64,000 nucleotides of DNA. Source: Nakamurella flavida. GTDB taxonomy: Bacteria > Actinomycetota > Actinomycetes > Mycobacteriales > Nakamurellaceae. Position numbers and translations under genes: made by a program. Under the pieces are notes generated by a model. It was not told the DNA's origin, did not search any database, and worked only from the letters and a program-made list of their open reading frames with translations. Within the stretch, counting starts at the first letter, position 1. Each line of letters opens with the position of its first letter. Of the stretch, positions 33,531-42,858 are shown piece after piece. The DNA lies in the NCBI RefSeq assembly GCF_030811475.1, contig NZ_JAUSQV010000001.1, positions 2,193,501 through 2,257,500 on the forward strand. The letters run 5' to 3'.

Positions 33531-34823
33531 GTGAGGATGCCGGCGCGGCGACGATCCACCCGACTCGGCTGTGTCGCGGTGGCTCTGCTCGCCGTCACCG
33601 CCTGCAGCGGGGTGACCCCGGTGGCCCGTCCACCGGCCACCAGGACCGCTGTCTCGGTGATGACGACCGGGGTCGCCCCGGCCTCCCCCGTCCTGGACGA
33701 CCGCCTGGGTGGCGCCCGTGACGCGGTGGCCGCGGCGGTGCAGCAGGCGGTCGTGGACCACGATCTGCAGGCGGCGATCGTCCGGGTCACCGTCGACGGC
33801 CGCGATGTGTGGACCGGCGCCGTCGGCACCTCGATGACCGGCGTGCCCGCCACGACCGACATGCACTTCCGCAACGGGGCGGTGGCCTTCAGCTACATCG
33901 GCACGCTGCTGGCCATCCTGGCCGGGCGGGGTGAGCTCGACCTGGACGGCACCCTGGACCGCTGGCTGCCGGGCCTGCCGCACGCCGATCGGATCACGGT
34001 CCGCATGCTCGCCACCATGACGTCCGGGTACGCCGACTACGTCTACCGACCCGAGGTGTTGGACGGCACCGACGCCGACCCCTTCCGGCAGTGGACGGAC
34101 GACGAGCTCATCGCCATCGGTACGTCACAGCCGCTGATGTTCGAGCCCGGCACCAACTGGGGCTACTCGTACACCAACTACCTGATCCTCGGCCAGGTGA
34201 TCACCCGGATCACCGGCGAGCCGCTGGACGTGGTGATGGACGAGGAGATCCTCGGGCCCCTCGGCCTGCGGAACACCTCGTCGGCCGACACCGCGCAGAT
34301 TCCGCCACCGGTGCTGCACAGCTACACCTCCGAGCGCCGGGCCTTCCTGGGGGTACCGGCCGGGACACCGTTCACCGAGGACGCGACGTACTGGAACCCG
34401 TCCTGGACGACCGCGACCGGCGCCGTGCAGAGCACCGACATCGTCGATCTCGCTGCCACGGCCGAGGCGATCGGCTCCGGCGCGCTGGTGACCCCCGCGC
34501 TGCTCGCCGAGCAGGTGGGCAAGCGGCTGGTCGGGGTGGGCGAACGCACCCCGCAGTGCCCCGTGTGCGGCCCCCTGACGGCGGACCGCACGTACGGCAT
34601 GGGGGTGCTGCTGCTGGGGGACTGGATCGCCCAGAGCAAGAACTTCGCCGGTGAGGGCGGGGCGATGGCCTATCTGCCGTCCGAGCGCATCGCCATCGCC
34701 CTGGTCACCACCCTGACCCCCGACGCCTGGGACGAGCAGGGAGTGGCCGGCGACCCGAGCCTGCCCGTCCTGCGCGCCATCGCCGCAGCGGTCGCACCCG
34801 ACCATCCCCTGGGGCCGGGCTGA
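33531..34823 (+). CDS. Serine-hydrolase-fold lipoprotein lacking catalytic motifs
   Basis: 430 aa. Lipobox LLAVTAC (Cys25) and Ala/Thr/Pro linker, then a beta-lactamase/DD-peptidase-type domain (about 60-415). Family landmarks are present (FRNG, TSGYADYV, PGTNWGY, NYLILGQVI, PLGLRNTS). The SxxK motif, expected after FRNG, reads AVAF (117-120): Ser and Lys are both gone. The YxN motif reads YSY (212-214) and the HxG region reads AGEGG. It is therefore probably a pseudoenzyme, perhaps a binding protein for cell-wall or lactam-like ligands. GTG 33531 is used; ATG 33537 is equally possible. Confidence 0.83.
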   Translation: MRMPARRRSTRLGCVAVALLAVTACSGVTPVARPPATRTAVSVMTTGVAPASPVLDDRLGGARDAVAAAVQQAVVDHDLQAAIVRVTVDGRDVWTGAVGTSMTGVPATTDMHFRNGAVAFSYIGTLLAILAGRGELDLDGTLDRWLPGLPHADRITVRMLATMTSGYADYVYRPEVLDGTDADPFRQWTDDELIAIGTSQPLMFEPGTNWGYSYTNYLILGQVITRITGEPLDVVMDEEILGPLGLRNTSSADTAQIPPPVLHSYTSERRAFLGVPAGTPFTEDATYWNPSWTTATGAVQSTDIVDLAATAEAIGSGALVTPALLAEQVGKRLVGVGERTPQCPVCGPLTADRTYGMGVLLLGDWIAQSKNFAGEGGAMAYLPSERIAIALVTTLTPDAWDEQGVAGDPSLPVLRAIAAAVAPDHPLGPG

Positions 34824-34881
34824 CCGTCCGATCCGCGCCGTCCACGGGAGGCTGCGGCCGCTCCCCTGCCACACTAAGACC

Positions 34882-36036
34882 GTGACCCCGCCTCGTCTCC
34901 TGACGACCATCAGCAGCCTCGTGACCACCCTGTTCCTGCGGCGTCGGCCGCGCACCACCCTGCTGGTGGTCGCGTCGGTCTGGCTGATCCGGGCCTGCTG
35001 GGGTGTGCTGCCGGCCATCGGGGCCTCCCGCAGGCGCATCGCCCGGGCCGCAGCCGGGTCGCCGGAGTTCCGTGACGGCGCGTTCCGCAACACCCTGCCG
35101 ACCGCGGTGATGGTGCCCGGATCCGGTCCGACGCTGCTGAAGACCATGCTCACCCGGGGTTCCGTCGGCCGCCCGAACGGTGACATCCCACTCGCCCGGC
35201 CGGATCTCGACGGACCGGTCGGCCCGCTCGCGGTGACCTGGCTGGGGCACGCGTCGACGCTGGTCGAACTGGGCGGGGCCCGCATCCTCACCGACCCGGT
35301 CTGGCAGGAGCGGGTGTCCCCGTCGCAGGTGGTCGGGCCGGCCCGGCTGCACCCGATGCCGCTCGCCCTGGTCGAGCTGCCGCAGGTGGACGCGATCGTC
35401 ATCTCGCACGACCACTACGACCACCTGGAGCTGGCCGCGGTCCGCACCCTGCTGCGCACCCAACGCGCCCCGTTCCTGGTGCCCACCGGCATCGGCGAGC
35501 ACCTGCGCGGATGGGGTGTCCCGGAGAGCCGCATCCACGAGCTCGGCTGGAACGAGAGCGTCACCATCGGCGAGATCACCTACACCTGCACGGAATCCCG
35601 TCACTTCTCCGGCCGCAGCCTGCGCCGCAACACCACCCTCTGGGCGTCCTGGGTGTTCGCCTCCCCGCAGGAGCGGGTGTTCTTCGGCGGCGACACCGGC
35701 TACACCCCGGCCTTCGCCGGCATCGGCGCCCAGCACGGCCCGTTCGACCTGACGATCCTGCCCATCGGCGCGTACGGCGCGCAGTGGCCGTCGATCCACA
35801 TGGACCCCGAGGAGGCCGTCCGGGCGCACGGTGATCTGGGCGGTCAGCTCCTGCTGCCGATCCACTGGGCCTCGTTCGACCTCGCCGCGCACTCCTGGGC
35901 CGAGCCGATCGAGCGCCTGCAGGTCGCCGCCCGCTCCGCCGCCTCCCCGGTGCGGATCGTCGCCCCCCGCCCCGGTCAGCGCGTCGTCGTCGCCGAGCCG
36001 CTGCCCGTCGAGCCCTGGTGGGCCCCGCTCAGTTGA
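34882..36036 (+). CDS. Metallo-beta-lactamase-fold hydrolase (NAPE-PLD / UlaG-like)
   Basis: 384 aa. N-terminal basic and hydrophobic region (about 12-45) could anchor it in the membrane. The hydrolase core includes VTWLGHASTLVE, the metal site HDHYDH (H176, H178, D180, H181), GGDTGYTPAF, and LLPIHWASFDL. This arrangement matches the N-acyl-phosphatidylethanolamine phospholipase D-like family, whose bacterial members hydrolyse phosphodiesters or lactones. GTG 34882 is the only start before the conserved part. Substrate unknown. Confidence 0.86.
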   Translation: MTPPRLLTTISSLVTTLFLRRRPRTTLLVVASVWLIRACWGVLPAIGASRRRIARAAAGSPEFRDGAFRNTLPTAVMVPGSGPTLLKTMLTRGSVGRPNGDIPLARPDLDGPVGPLAVTWLGHASTLVELGGARILTDPVWQERVSPSQVVGPARLHPMPLALVELPQVDAIVISHDHYDHLELAAVRTLLRTQRAPFLVPTGIGEHLRGWGVPESRIHELGWNESVTIGEITYTCTESRHFSGRSLRRNTTLWASWVFASPQERVFFGGDTGYTPAFAGIGAQHGPFDLTILPIGAYGAQWPSIHMDPEEAVRAHGDLGGQLLLPIHWASFDLAAHSWAEPIERLQVAARSAASPVRIVAPRPGQRVVVAEPLPVEPWWAPLS

Positions 36037-36127
36037 GCTGCTGTCGCCGACGCCGGGCGGGCGGGCGGGCGGGGCCGCCCGTCGCGTCACGGGCCGATCC
36101 CGCCGCGCCCGCGTCGGGACCCGATCC

Positions 36128-36180
36128 CGTGAACGCGCCTCGGACTCACGCACGCGCCTCACATCAGCAGCGCGTTCACG
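36128..36180. terminator. 11-bp inverted repeat between convergent genes
   Basis: Arms 36128-36138 (CGTGAACGCGC) and 36170-36180 are perfect complements with a 31-base spacer, lying between the stop at 36036 and the convergent stop at 36217. The large loop makes it a weak terminator; it might be a protein site. Confidence 0.35.
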
Positions 36181-36216
36181 CAACGCGGGCGCGTCCGCGC
36201 CTCAGCCCGCCCCGGA

Positions 36217-38187
36217 TCACCAGATGCGCACGCGCTCCTCGGGCGCGAGCCACATCGCGTCGCCCTCGGTCACCCCGAAGGCGCGGTGGAACTCGTCCAG
36301 GTTGCGGACGACCTGGTTGCAGCGGAACTCCGCCGGCGAGTGCGGGTCGATGGCCAGGTAGCGCAGAGCCTCCTGGTCGCGGATCTTGGTGCGCCACAGC
36401 TTCGCCCACTGCAGGAACATCCGCTGCACGTCCTCGTCCGGCGGGGTGCCGGGCAGGCCGTCCTCGACGCGAGCGATGACCCACGCCTGGAAGGCGATGC
36501 CGAGACCACCCAGATCACCGATGTTCTCGCCGACGGTGAGCGCCCCGTTGACGGGGTGCCCGGGCAGCTGCGCCGGCTCGAGGGCGGAGTACTGGTCGAT
36601 CAACTTCCGGGTCAACGCGTCGAAGGCGTCCCGGTCGGCCTGGGTCCACCAGTCGTGCAGGGCGCCCGTGCCGTCGTACTTGGAGCCCTGGTCGTCGAAG
36701 CCGTGGCCGATCTCGTGGCCGATGACGGCGCCGATCCCGCCGAAGTTCGCGGCGTCGTCGGCGTCCATGTCGAAGAACGGCGGACGGAGGATGGCGGCGG
36801 GGAAGACGATCTCGTTCATGCCGGGGTTGTAGTACGCGTTCACCGTCTGCGGCGTCATGAACCATTCGTCCCGGTCGACCGGCTGCCCGATCTTGCCCAT
36901 GTCCCGGTCGAAGTCGAGGGCGGCGGCGCGGGCGGCGTTGCCGAGCAGATCGGCCGGGTCGATGGTCAGGCCGGCGTAGTCGCGGAACCGGACGGGGTAG
37001 CCGACCTTGGGGGTGAACGCCTCCACTTTTTCCAGCGCGCGGACCTTGGTGTCCTCGCTCATCCAGTCCAGCTCGCGGATGCTGAGCCGGTAGGCGTCCA
37101 TCAGGTGCTCGACGAGCGTGTCCATCCGCTCCTTGGCCGCCGGCGGGAAGTGCCGCTGCACGTACAGCGCACCCAGGGCCTCGCCCACGGCCCGCTCGAC
37201 GAGCCCGACCCCGCGCTTCCACCGTTCGCGCAGCTCCGGGGTCCCGGAGATGATGCGGCCGTAGAAGTCGAAGTTGGCCTGCACCAGAGCTTCCGGGCCC
37301 AGCGGTGCCGTGGCGTGCAGGATCTCCGCGCTGAGCCAGTCGCGCCAGGCGTCGACTCGCTCGTCGGTCAGCAGGTCCGCGAGCCCGGCGAAGTAGTCGG
37401 GCTGCCGCACGACGACGGCGTCGAACGCCGTGGCCGGGGTCCGGGCGCCGGCGCACCAGCGGTCCAGCACCCAGCTGGGCAGCAGCTCGTCCAGGCCGGC
37501 CCGGTCCATCGGGTTGTAGGTCTGGTCGGCGTCGCGGCATCGGACCCGATCCCAGTGCCGGGACGCGATGTCGGTCTCCAGGGCGAGGACGCGATCGGCC
37601 CGGGCCGGCGCGTCGTCGAGGCCGGCCAGGGTCAGCATCTCGGCCAGGTGGGTCCGGTACTGCTCGCGGATCTCGGCGTACTGCTCGTCGCGGTAGTACG
37701 ACTCGTCCGGCAGGCCCAGCCCCGCCTGCCACAGGTTGGCGACGTTGCGGTCCGGCTGCGCGGGGTCGGAGTCCACGTCGACGGCGAAGAACCCCCCGAC
37801 ACCCGCGCGGCGCAGGGCGCCCACCGACTCGACCAGGTCACCGACGGAGCCGATCCCCTGCACGCGGGCCACCTGCTCACGCACCGGGGCCAGACCGATC
37901 TGCTCGATCCGCTCGGTGTCCATGAAGCTGCGGTAGAGCCCGCCGATCAGCTGCTCCGGAGTGCCGGGCGCCGCGTCCTGCTGCCCGGCGACCTCCTCGA
38001 CGATCTCCCGGCAGGCGGCCTCGGAGTCGTCCCGCAACGCGTGGAACGCCCCGTCGACGCTGCGGTCCGGCGGGATGACGGCTTCGCGCAGCCACCGCCC
38101 GTTGACCGCCCGGAAGAGGTCGTCCTGGGGGCGCACGGCGGGGTCGCCCGCGGGATCGTCGGTCGAGATCGTGGGCACAGCCGCCAT
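36217..38187 (-). CDS. M13-family zinc metallopeptidase (neprilysin/PepO-like)
   Basis: 656 aa. Zinc site HEIGH at 501-505 with third ligand Glu564 in GENIGD; the upstream NAYYNPGMNEIVFPAAI is the substrate-binding NAY region. The C-terminus ends RVRIW as usual. No signal peptide or membrane helix is seen, so this is a cytosolic oligopeptidase, like mycobacterial Zmp1. ATG 38187 is preceded by AAGGAGGAG. It stands alone, with a terminator-like inverted repeat past its end. Confidence 0.95.
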   Translation of the reverse strand: MAAVPTISTDDPAGDPAVRPQDDLFRAVNGRWLREAVIPPDRSVDGAFHALRDDSEAACREIVEEVAGQQDAAPGTPEQLIGGLYRSFMDTERIEQIGLAPVREQVARVQGIGSVGDLVESVGALRRAGVGGFFAVDVDSDPAQPDRNVANLWQAGLGLPDESYYRDEQYAEIREQYRTHLAEMLTLAGLDDAPARADRVLALETDIASRHWDRVRCRDADQTYNPMDRAGLDELLPSWVLDRWCAGARTPATAFDAVVVRQPDYFAGLADLLTDERVDAWRDWLSAEILHATAPLGPEALVQANFDFYGRIISGTPELRERWKRGVGLVERAVGEALGALYVQRHFPPAAKERMDTLVEHLMDAYRLSIRELDWMSEDTKVRALEKVEAFTPKVGYPVRFRDYAGLTIDPADLLGNAARAAALDFDRDMGKIGQPVDRDEWFMTPQTVNAYYNPGMNEIVFPAAILRPPFFDMDADDAANFGGIGAVIGHEIGHGFDDQGSKYDGTGALHDWWTQADRDAFDALTRKLIDQYSALEPAQLPGHPVNGALTVGENIGDLGGLGIAFQAWVIARVEDGLPGTPPDEDVQRMFLQWAKLWRTKIRDQEALRYLAIDPHSPAEFRCNQVVRNLDEFHRAFGVTEGDAMWLAPEERVRIW

Positions 38188-38321
38188 GTCGAGCTCCTCC
38201 TTCGTCGGCCGTTCCCGGCCCGGTCAGCTCTGGGCACGGTACCCGCGGCCCATGGGCCCACCCCCGGCGCGGACGTGCCGTCGGGGACGGCGGTCGATCC
38301 CGTCCTTGACACTGGGCCGTT

Positions 38322-38338
38322 GTGACTGTTCAATCACT
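38322..38338. promoter_or_regulatory. TetR operator overlapping the TetR promoter
   Basis: GTGACTGTTCAATCACT, an imperfect palindrome (GTGA...TCAC), repeated with one change at 38971. TTGACA (38306-38311) and TTCAAT (38329-38334) are 17 bases apart, so the site covers the -10; the ATG at 38342 suggests a leaderless, self-repressed gene. Confidence 0.7.
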
Positions 38339-38341
38339 TAC

Positions 38342-38908
38342 ATGACGACGAAGGCCACGGCGGGTCGCTCCACGGCAGAGGCCCAGCGCCGGCGCATCAC
38401 CACGTGCGCCGTCGCCGTCTTCGCCCGGACGGGCTACCACGCCACCCCGGTCACCGAGGTGGCCGAGGCCGCCGAGGTCTCCCCGGCGTACATCTTCCGG
38501 CTGTTCCCCGGAAAGCTCGGCCTCTTCGTCGCCGCGGTCGAACACTGCTATTCCCGGGTGGCGACCGTGCTCACGGAGGCCGGTGAACGCGCGTCGGCGG
38601 CCGGTCCCCGGGAACGGCTGGAGGCGATGACCGCCGCCTACGTGGAGCTCATCGCCGATCGCGACCTGATCATGCTGCAGGCCCATGCGCAGAGCGCCTG
38701 CGAGGTGCCGGAGATCCGGTCCGCCGTCCGCCGGGGCCTGGCCGGGGTCGTCACCGCGGTGACGAACGTGTCCGGCGCCCCGGACGCGGCTGTCCAACGC
38801 TTCATCGCCTACGGGCAGCTCTGTCACCTGATCGTCCAGACCGACCTCGACGGCGAGCCCGCCTCCTGGGCCCGCACCCTCACCGCCGGCATCGCCCACC
38901 CCGCCTGA
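38342..38908 (+). CDS. TetR-family transcriptional regulator
   Basis: 188 aa. The helix-turn-helix is in residues about 18-62: AVAVFARTGYHATPVTEVAEAAEVSPAYIFRLFPGKLGLFVAAV. The all-helical C-terminal ligand domain follows. The same 17-bp site lies before it and before the oxidoreductase at 39003, so it likely represses both and is released by a substrate of the oxidoreductase. Confidence 0.92.
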   Translation: MTTKATAGRSTAEAQRRRITTCAVAVFARTGYHATPVTEVAEAAEVSPAYIFRLFPGKLGLFVAAVEHCYSRVATVLTEAGERASAAGPRERLEAMTAAYVELIADRDLIMLQAHAQSACEVPEIRSAVRRGLAGVVTAVTNVSGAPDAAVQRFIAYGQLCHLIVQTDLDGEPASWARTLTAGIAHPA

Positions 38909-38970
38909 CCGATCACCCCGCCTGACCGACCAACCGGCCCCCACCGGCTCGCACTCCTGCGCCCGCAGAA

Positions 38971-38987
38971 GTGACTGTTCGATCACT
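38971..38987. promoter_or_regulatory. Second TetR operator, before the oxidoreductase
   Basis: GTGACTGTTCGATCACT differs from the site at 38322 at one position of 17. It is 15 bases before the ATG 39003, in position to block transcription start or elongation. Confidence 0.7.
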
Positions 38988-39002
38988 CACCTGGAGACCC
39001 CG

Positions 39003-40046
39003 ATGGCCACCACCCCGCTGCCCCCCACCACCGTCCGGGTCGTCCTGCCCGGCCTCGTCGAACCGGCCGTCCTGCTGGTCGAGAACGCCCCCGTGCCCCG
39101 CCCGGCGGACGGCGAGCTGCTGGTCGCCGTCCAGGCGACCGGGATCTCCTACGCCGAGCAGTCCATGCGGCGCGGGCGCTACTTCGGACAGCCCGCGTTC
39201 CCGTTCACCCCCGGGTACGACCTGGTCGGCACGGTCCTGGAGTGCGGCCCGGGCACGGACCCCGCGCTGCTGGGCCGCCGGGTGGCCGCGCTGACCAAGA
39301 CCGGGGCCTGGGCCGGTCACGCCGTCGTCCGGGCCCGGGACGCGGTGCCGGTCCCCGACGGCCTGGCCTCGGAGGACGCCGAGGCGGCCACCGTCAACGG
39401 GGTCACCGCCTGGCAGATGCTGCACCGGGCCGCCCGCATCCGCAGCGGCCAGACCGTCCTGGTGTTCGGGGCCAACGGCGGGGTCGGCGGCCTGCTGATC
39501 CAGCTGGCCCGGCATGCGGGGGTCCGGGTGATCGGCGCCGCGGCACCCCGCCACCACGAGGCCCTGCGCGCGGCGGGGGTCGAGCCCGTCGACCCGACCG
39601 ATCCCGAGCTGGCCGCCGCGGTGCGGGCACTGGCTCCCGGCGGCGTGGACGCAGTCTTCGACAACCTCGGCGGCGACATCACCCGCACGGCCTGGAACCT
39701 GCTGGCCCCCGGCGGGACCCTGGTGGCCTACGCCATCGTGGGGGAGGTCGGCGGCACCGGCAGTCTGTGGCCGCCGTTCCTGCGGGCGCTGGCTCGGATC
39801 CTGCTGTGGAAGGTGCTGCCCAACGGCCGGCGCGCCACCTTCTACGACCTCTGGTCCGGCCACTCCACCCGCAAGGCACGCTTCCGCCGCCGACTCCACG
39901 AGGATCTGGCCCAGGTCTTCGCCCTCCTGGAGGACGGGGCGATCACCGCCGGCATCGCCGCACGCTTCCCCCTGGCCGACGTGGCCCGGGCCCTGGAGCT
40001 GGCCGAGTCCCGCACGCTGAACGGCAAGGTCGTGCTGATCCCCTGA
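39003..40046 (+). CDS. Medium-chain dehydrogenase / quinone-oxidoreductase-like protein
   Basis: 347 aa NADPH-dependent MDR-family enzyme. The GroES-like domain opens the chain ([27 protein letters not shown]), and the cofactor fold shows [23 protein letters not shown] near residue 158. The zinc-binding cysteines of alcohol dehydrogenases are absent, fitting quinone reductase or enoyl reductase types. Under an operator identical in 16 of 17 bases to that of the neighbouring TetR gene, so a TetR-controlled detoxification role is likely. Confidence 0.9.
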   Translation: MATTPLPPTTVRVVLPGLVEPAVLLVENAPVPRPADGELLVAVQATGISYAEQSMRRGRYFGQPAFPFTPGYDLVGTVLECGPGTDPALLGRRVAALTKTGAWAGHAVVRARDAVPVPDGLASEDAEAATVNGVTAWQMLHRAARIRSGQTVLVFGANGGVGGLLIQLARHAGVRVIGAAAPRHHEALRAAGVEPVDPTDPELAAAVRALAPGGVDAVFDNLGGDITRTAWNLLAPGGTLVAYAIVGEVGGTGSLWPPFLRALARILLWKVLPNGRRATFYDLWSGHSTRKARFRRRLHEDLAQVFALLEDGAITAGIAARFPLADVARALELAESRTLNGKVVLIP

Positions 40047-40078
40047 CGGTGCCGACCGGCGACCGTACGCTCGGAGCC

Positions 40079-41551
40079 GTGAGTACCGCCGCCCCCGTCC
40101 AGATGCTCCCGGCCGTCGTCCTGGGCAGTCGTTTCGCCCAGGAGCTCCCGGAGCTCGCGATGCCCTGGCGGGCCGACCGGTTCCCCGATCCGCAGCTCGT
40201 CCTGCTGGACGAGGATCTCGCCGCCGAGCTCGGCCTGGACCCGGCATGGCTGCGGACCCCCGCCGGGGTCGCCCTCCTGTCCGGGCAGGTCGTGCCGGAG
40301 GGGGCCGCCCCGGTGGCCCAGGCGTACGCGGGCCACCAGTTCGGCGGGTACAGCCCGCGCCTGGGCGACGGGCGGGCCCTGCTGCTCGGCGAGATCACCG
40401 GACCGGACGGCGCCCTGCGCGACCTGCACCTCAAGGGATCCGGCCGCACCCCGTTCTCCCGCGGCGGAGACGGACTGGCCGCGGTCGGGCCGATGCTCCG
40501 GGAGTACGTGATCAGCCGGGCCATGCACGCCCTCGGCGTGCCGACCACCCGGGCCCTGTCGGTGGTGGCCACCGGTGGCGGCGTGCAGCGCGACGAGCTG
40601 TTGCCCGGCGCGGTGCTGGCCCGGGTGGCGAGCTCCCACCTGCGGGTCGGCAGTTTCCAGTACGCCCGGGCGACCGGCGATCCCGAACTGGTGCGCCGGC
40701 TGGCCGATCACGCCATCGCCCGGCACCATCCCGAGGCGGCCTCCGCCGAGAACCCGTACCTGGCCCTGTTCGCCGCGGTGGTCGCCGCCCAGGCCGCCCT
40801 GGTGGCCCGGTGGATGCTGCTCGGCTTCGTGCACGGCGTGATGAACACCGACAACATGACGATCTCCGGCGAGACCATCGACTACGGCCCCTGCGCCTTC
40901 GTCGACGCGTTCGACCCGGCCGCCGTCTTCAGCTCCATCGACAGCGGCGCGCGGTACGCCTACGGCAACCAGCCCGCCGTTGCCGAGTGGAACCTGGCCC
41001 GGCTGGCCGAGGCGCTGCTCGGACTCGTGGACGACGACCAGGAGCGGGCCGTCGCCCTGGCCGTCGAGGTGCTGGGCACGTTCCGCGTGCAGTACAGCGC
41101 GGTGTGGTCGGCGGGCATGCGGGCCAAGCTCGGGCTGGATTCCGCGGACGAGGCCGTCACCGGTCCGTTGATCGACGACCTGCTGAGCCTCCTGCACACC
41201 GACCACGTGGACTGGACGGGCTTCTTCCGGGCCCTGGGTGCCGCCGCGCGGGGTGACGCCGAACCGGCCCGCGCCCTGGTGCTCGACCTGGCCGCCGCCG
41301 ACAGCTGGCTGGACCGGTGGCGGGCCCTGGGGCCGGACGGCGACGCGATGGACCGGGTCAACCCGGTGTACGTGCCGCGCAATCACCTGGTCGAGGAGGC
41401 GCTGAACGCGGCGACCGACGGCGATCTCGGCCCCGTGCGGGATCTGGTCGAGGTGGTCACCCACCCCTACGACGAGCGGCCCGGGTCGGAGCGCTACGCC
41501 GTGGGCGCCCCGGAGAGCTTCGGCCCGTACACGACGTACTGCGGTACATAG
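40079..41551 (+). CDS. selO: SelO (YdiU) protein adenylyltransferase
   Basis: 490 aa pseudokinase-fold enzyme transferring AMP to Ser/Thr/Tyr of proteins, linked in other bacteria to redox homeostasis. Marks: [35 protein letters not shown] (nucleotide-binding Lys), MREY-like [23 protein letters not shown], and [10 protein letters not shown] with the metal Asn/Asp, then DYGPCAF. GTG 40079 gives an N-terminus close to the family's. The usual C-terminal Cys near the end is visible (TYCGT), as in SelO forms with a terminal CxxC/CxxU-like site. Monocistronic. Confidence 0.95.
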   Translation: MSTAAPVQMLPAVVLGSRFAQELPELAMPWRADRFPDPQLVLLDEDLAAELGLDPAWLRTPAGVALLSGQVVPEGAAPVAQAYAGHQFGGYSPRLGDGRALLLGEITGPDGALRDLHLKGSGRTPFSRGGDGLAAVGPMLREYVISRAMHALGVPTTRALSVVATGGGVQRDELLPGAVLARVASSHLRVGSFQYARATGDPELVRRLADHAIARHHPEAASAENPYLALFAAVVAAQAALVARWMLLGFVHGVMNTDNMTISGETIDYGPCAFVDAFDPAAVFSSIDSGARYAYGNQPAVAEWNLARLAEALLGLVDDDQERAVALAVEVLGTFRVQYSAVWSAGMRAKLGLDSADEAVTGPLIDDLLSLLHTDHVDWTGFFRALGAAARGDAEPARALVLDLAAADSWLDRWRALGPDGDAMDRVNPVYVPRNHLVEEALNAATDGDLGPVRDLVEVVTHPYDERPGSERYAVGAPESFGPYTTYCGT

Positions 41552-41590
41552 AACAGGGCACCTGAGGCCGGGCACCCGACGCGCAGCGGG

Positions 41591-42034
41591 TCAGCCGATC
41601 CGTTCCGCGAGGGAGACGATGATGCCCTCCGGACCGCGCACGTAGGCCATCCGCCAGACGTTCTCGTACTGGCCGATCCCGCCGACCGTCTTGTAGCCGT
41701 CCGCCCGCAACCGGTCGACGGTGGCTTGCAGGTCGTCGACCTCGAAGGCGATGTTGCGCAGGCCCAGCTCGTTGGCCATCGCCGTGGGCGAGCCGGGCAG
41801 GTGGTCCGGCCGGACGAAGCTGGACAGCTCTAATCGCGTGCCGCCGTCCGGCGGCCGGAGCATCACGATCTCGGTGCGCGAACCGGGGATCCCGATCACG
41901 GTGTCCAGGAATTCCCCCTCCACGGCCATGCGCTCGCCCTCGACCTCCAGCCCGAGGCCGACGAAGAACTCGGTCACCGCGCTCAGATCGGCGACGGTGA
42001 TGCCGATGTGGTCGAACCGCTGGATCGCTGTCAT
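41591..42034 (-). CDS. VOC-family (glyoxalase/bleomycin-resistance-fold) protein
   Basis: 147 aa, two beta-alpha-beta-beta-beta units: FDHIGITVADLSAVTEFFVGLGLEVEG and LRNIAFEVDDLQATVDRLRADGY. Metal ligands are plausible at the first His, in LEL, and at the Glu near PEGIIVSL. ATG 42034 gives the standard opening; upstream in-frame codons to 42070 are likely not used. Substrate unknown; it diverges from the MerR gene with 68 bases between. Confidence 0.88.
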   Translation of the reverse strand: MTAIQRFDHIGITVADLSAVTEFFVGLGLEVEGERMAVEGEFLDTVIGIPGSRTEIVMLRPPDGGTRLELSSFVRPDHLPGSPTAMANELGLRNIAFEVDDLQATVDRLRADGYKTVGGIGQYENVWRMAYVRGPEGIIVSLAERIG

Positions 42035-42102
42035 CGGCCGATCCTGACGAACCGACTCGGGTCCGGCCACCGGAACACTGGACAGCGCCGCTATCGATAG
42101 TT

Positions 42103-42741
42103 ATGGTATCCAATATGCGGATGGCGGCTCTGAGCGAGCGATCGGGGATCCCGGTGGCCACGGTGAAGTACTACCTCCGCGAAGGCCTCCTGCACGCCGG
42201 AGAACGCACCAGCCGCACGCAGACCGAGTACGACGACACCCACGTCCGCCGGCTCGGCATGATCCGGGCGTTGATCGACGTGGGCGGCCTGACCGTCGCC
42301 CACACCGCCGAGGTCATCGCGGCCATGGAGGACGAGGCCGCCCCCGTCGGCGAGGTGCTCAGCACCGCCCAGCGTTCGGTGTCCCGGTTCGCCGCCACCA
42401 CCACCCCACTGAGCCGTGAGCACGCCCGGGGCGATCTCGAGCGGGTCATCGACGCGCGCGGGTGGCAGGTGTCCGTGGACAACCCCGGCCGGGCCGCGGC
42501 CGTCGACGTCCTCGCCACCTTCGACCACCTGGGTGGACCCGACTACACGGCCCTGGTCCAGGCCGCCGCGGAGGCCGCCGACCTGGTCGCCGAGACCGAC
42601 CTGCAGACCGTTCTGGCCACCACCGGCGGCCGCGAGGAGATGGTCGAGACCGTCGTGGTCGGCACGGTTCTCGGCGATGTGCTGATGATCGCCCTGCGCC
42701 GGATGGCCCAGGAACACCACGCCCGCAAGCAGTACCCCTGA
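42103..42741 (+). CDS. MerR-family transcriptional regulator
   Basis: 212 aa. N-terminal MerR helix-turn-helix (about 6-75): MAALSERSGIPVATVKYYLREGLLHAGERTSRTQTEYDDTHVRRLGMIR. The C-terminal half is helical with no metal-binding Cys, so an organic effector is likely. ATG 42103 and ATG 42115 are both possible; neither has a ribosome site, and the start lies within a promoter-like AT-rich stretch, suggesting a leaderless message. The likely target is the membrane protein downstream. Confidence 0.85.
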   Translation: MVSNMRMAALSERSGIPVATVKYYLREGLLHAGERTSRTQTEYDDTHVRRLGMIRALIDVGGLTVAHTAEVIAAMEDEAAPVGEVLSTAQRSVSRFAATTTPLSREHARGDLERVIDARGWQVSVDNPGRAAAVDVLATFDHLGGPDYTALVQAAAEAADLVAETDLQTVLATTGGREEMVETVVVGTVLGDVLMIALRRMAQEHHARKQYP

Positions 42742-42765
42742 CCCGACAGCCAGTCCGGCACCTCC

Positions 42766-42793
42766 GCACCCCCGCACCCCCGCACCCCCGCAC
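42766..42793. repeat. 8-bp tandem repeat (GCACCCCC)
   Basis: Three and a half perfect copies of GCACCCCC between the MerR gene and the membrane-protein gene; a low-complexity tract that may vary in length. Confidence 0.8.
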
Positions 42794-42858
42794 CTCGAGA
42801 CCACCGACCCCGTACCGGGTCGGCGGGCGATGCCCCCCGCCCTGACGAAGGAGCCCCG

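Noticed and set aside
42766-42793. Possible CRISPR or integron-like repeat
   Set aside because: Units are only 8 bp with no spacers, so it is a simple tandem repeat.
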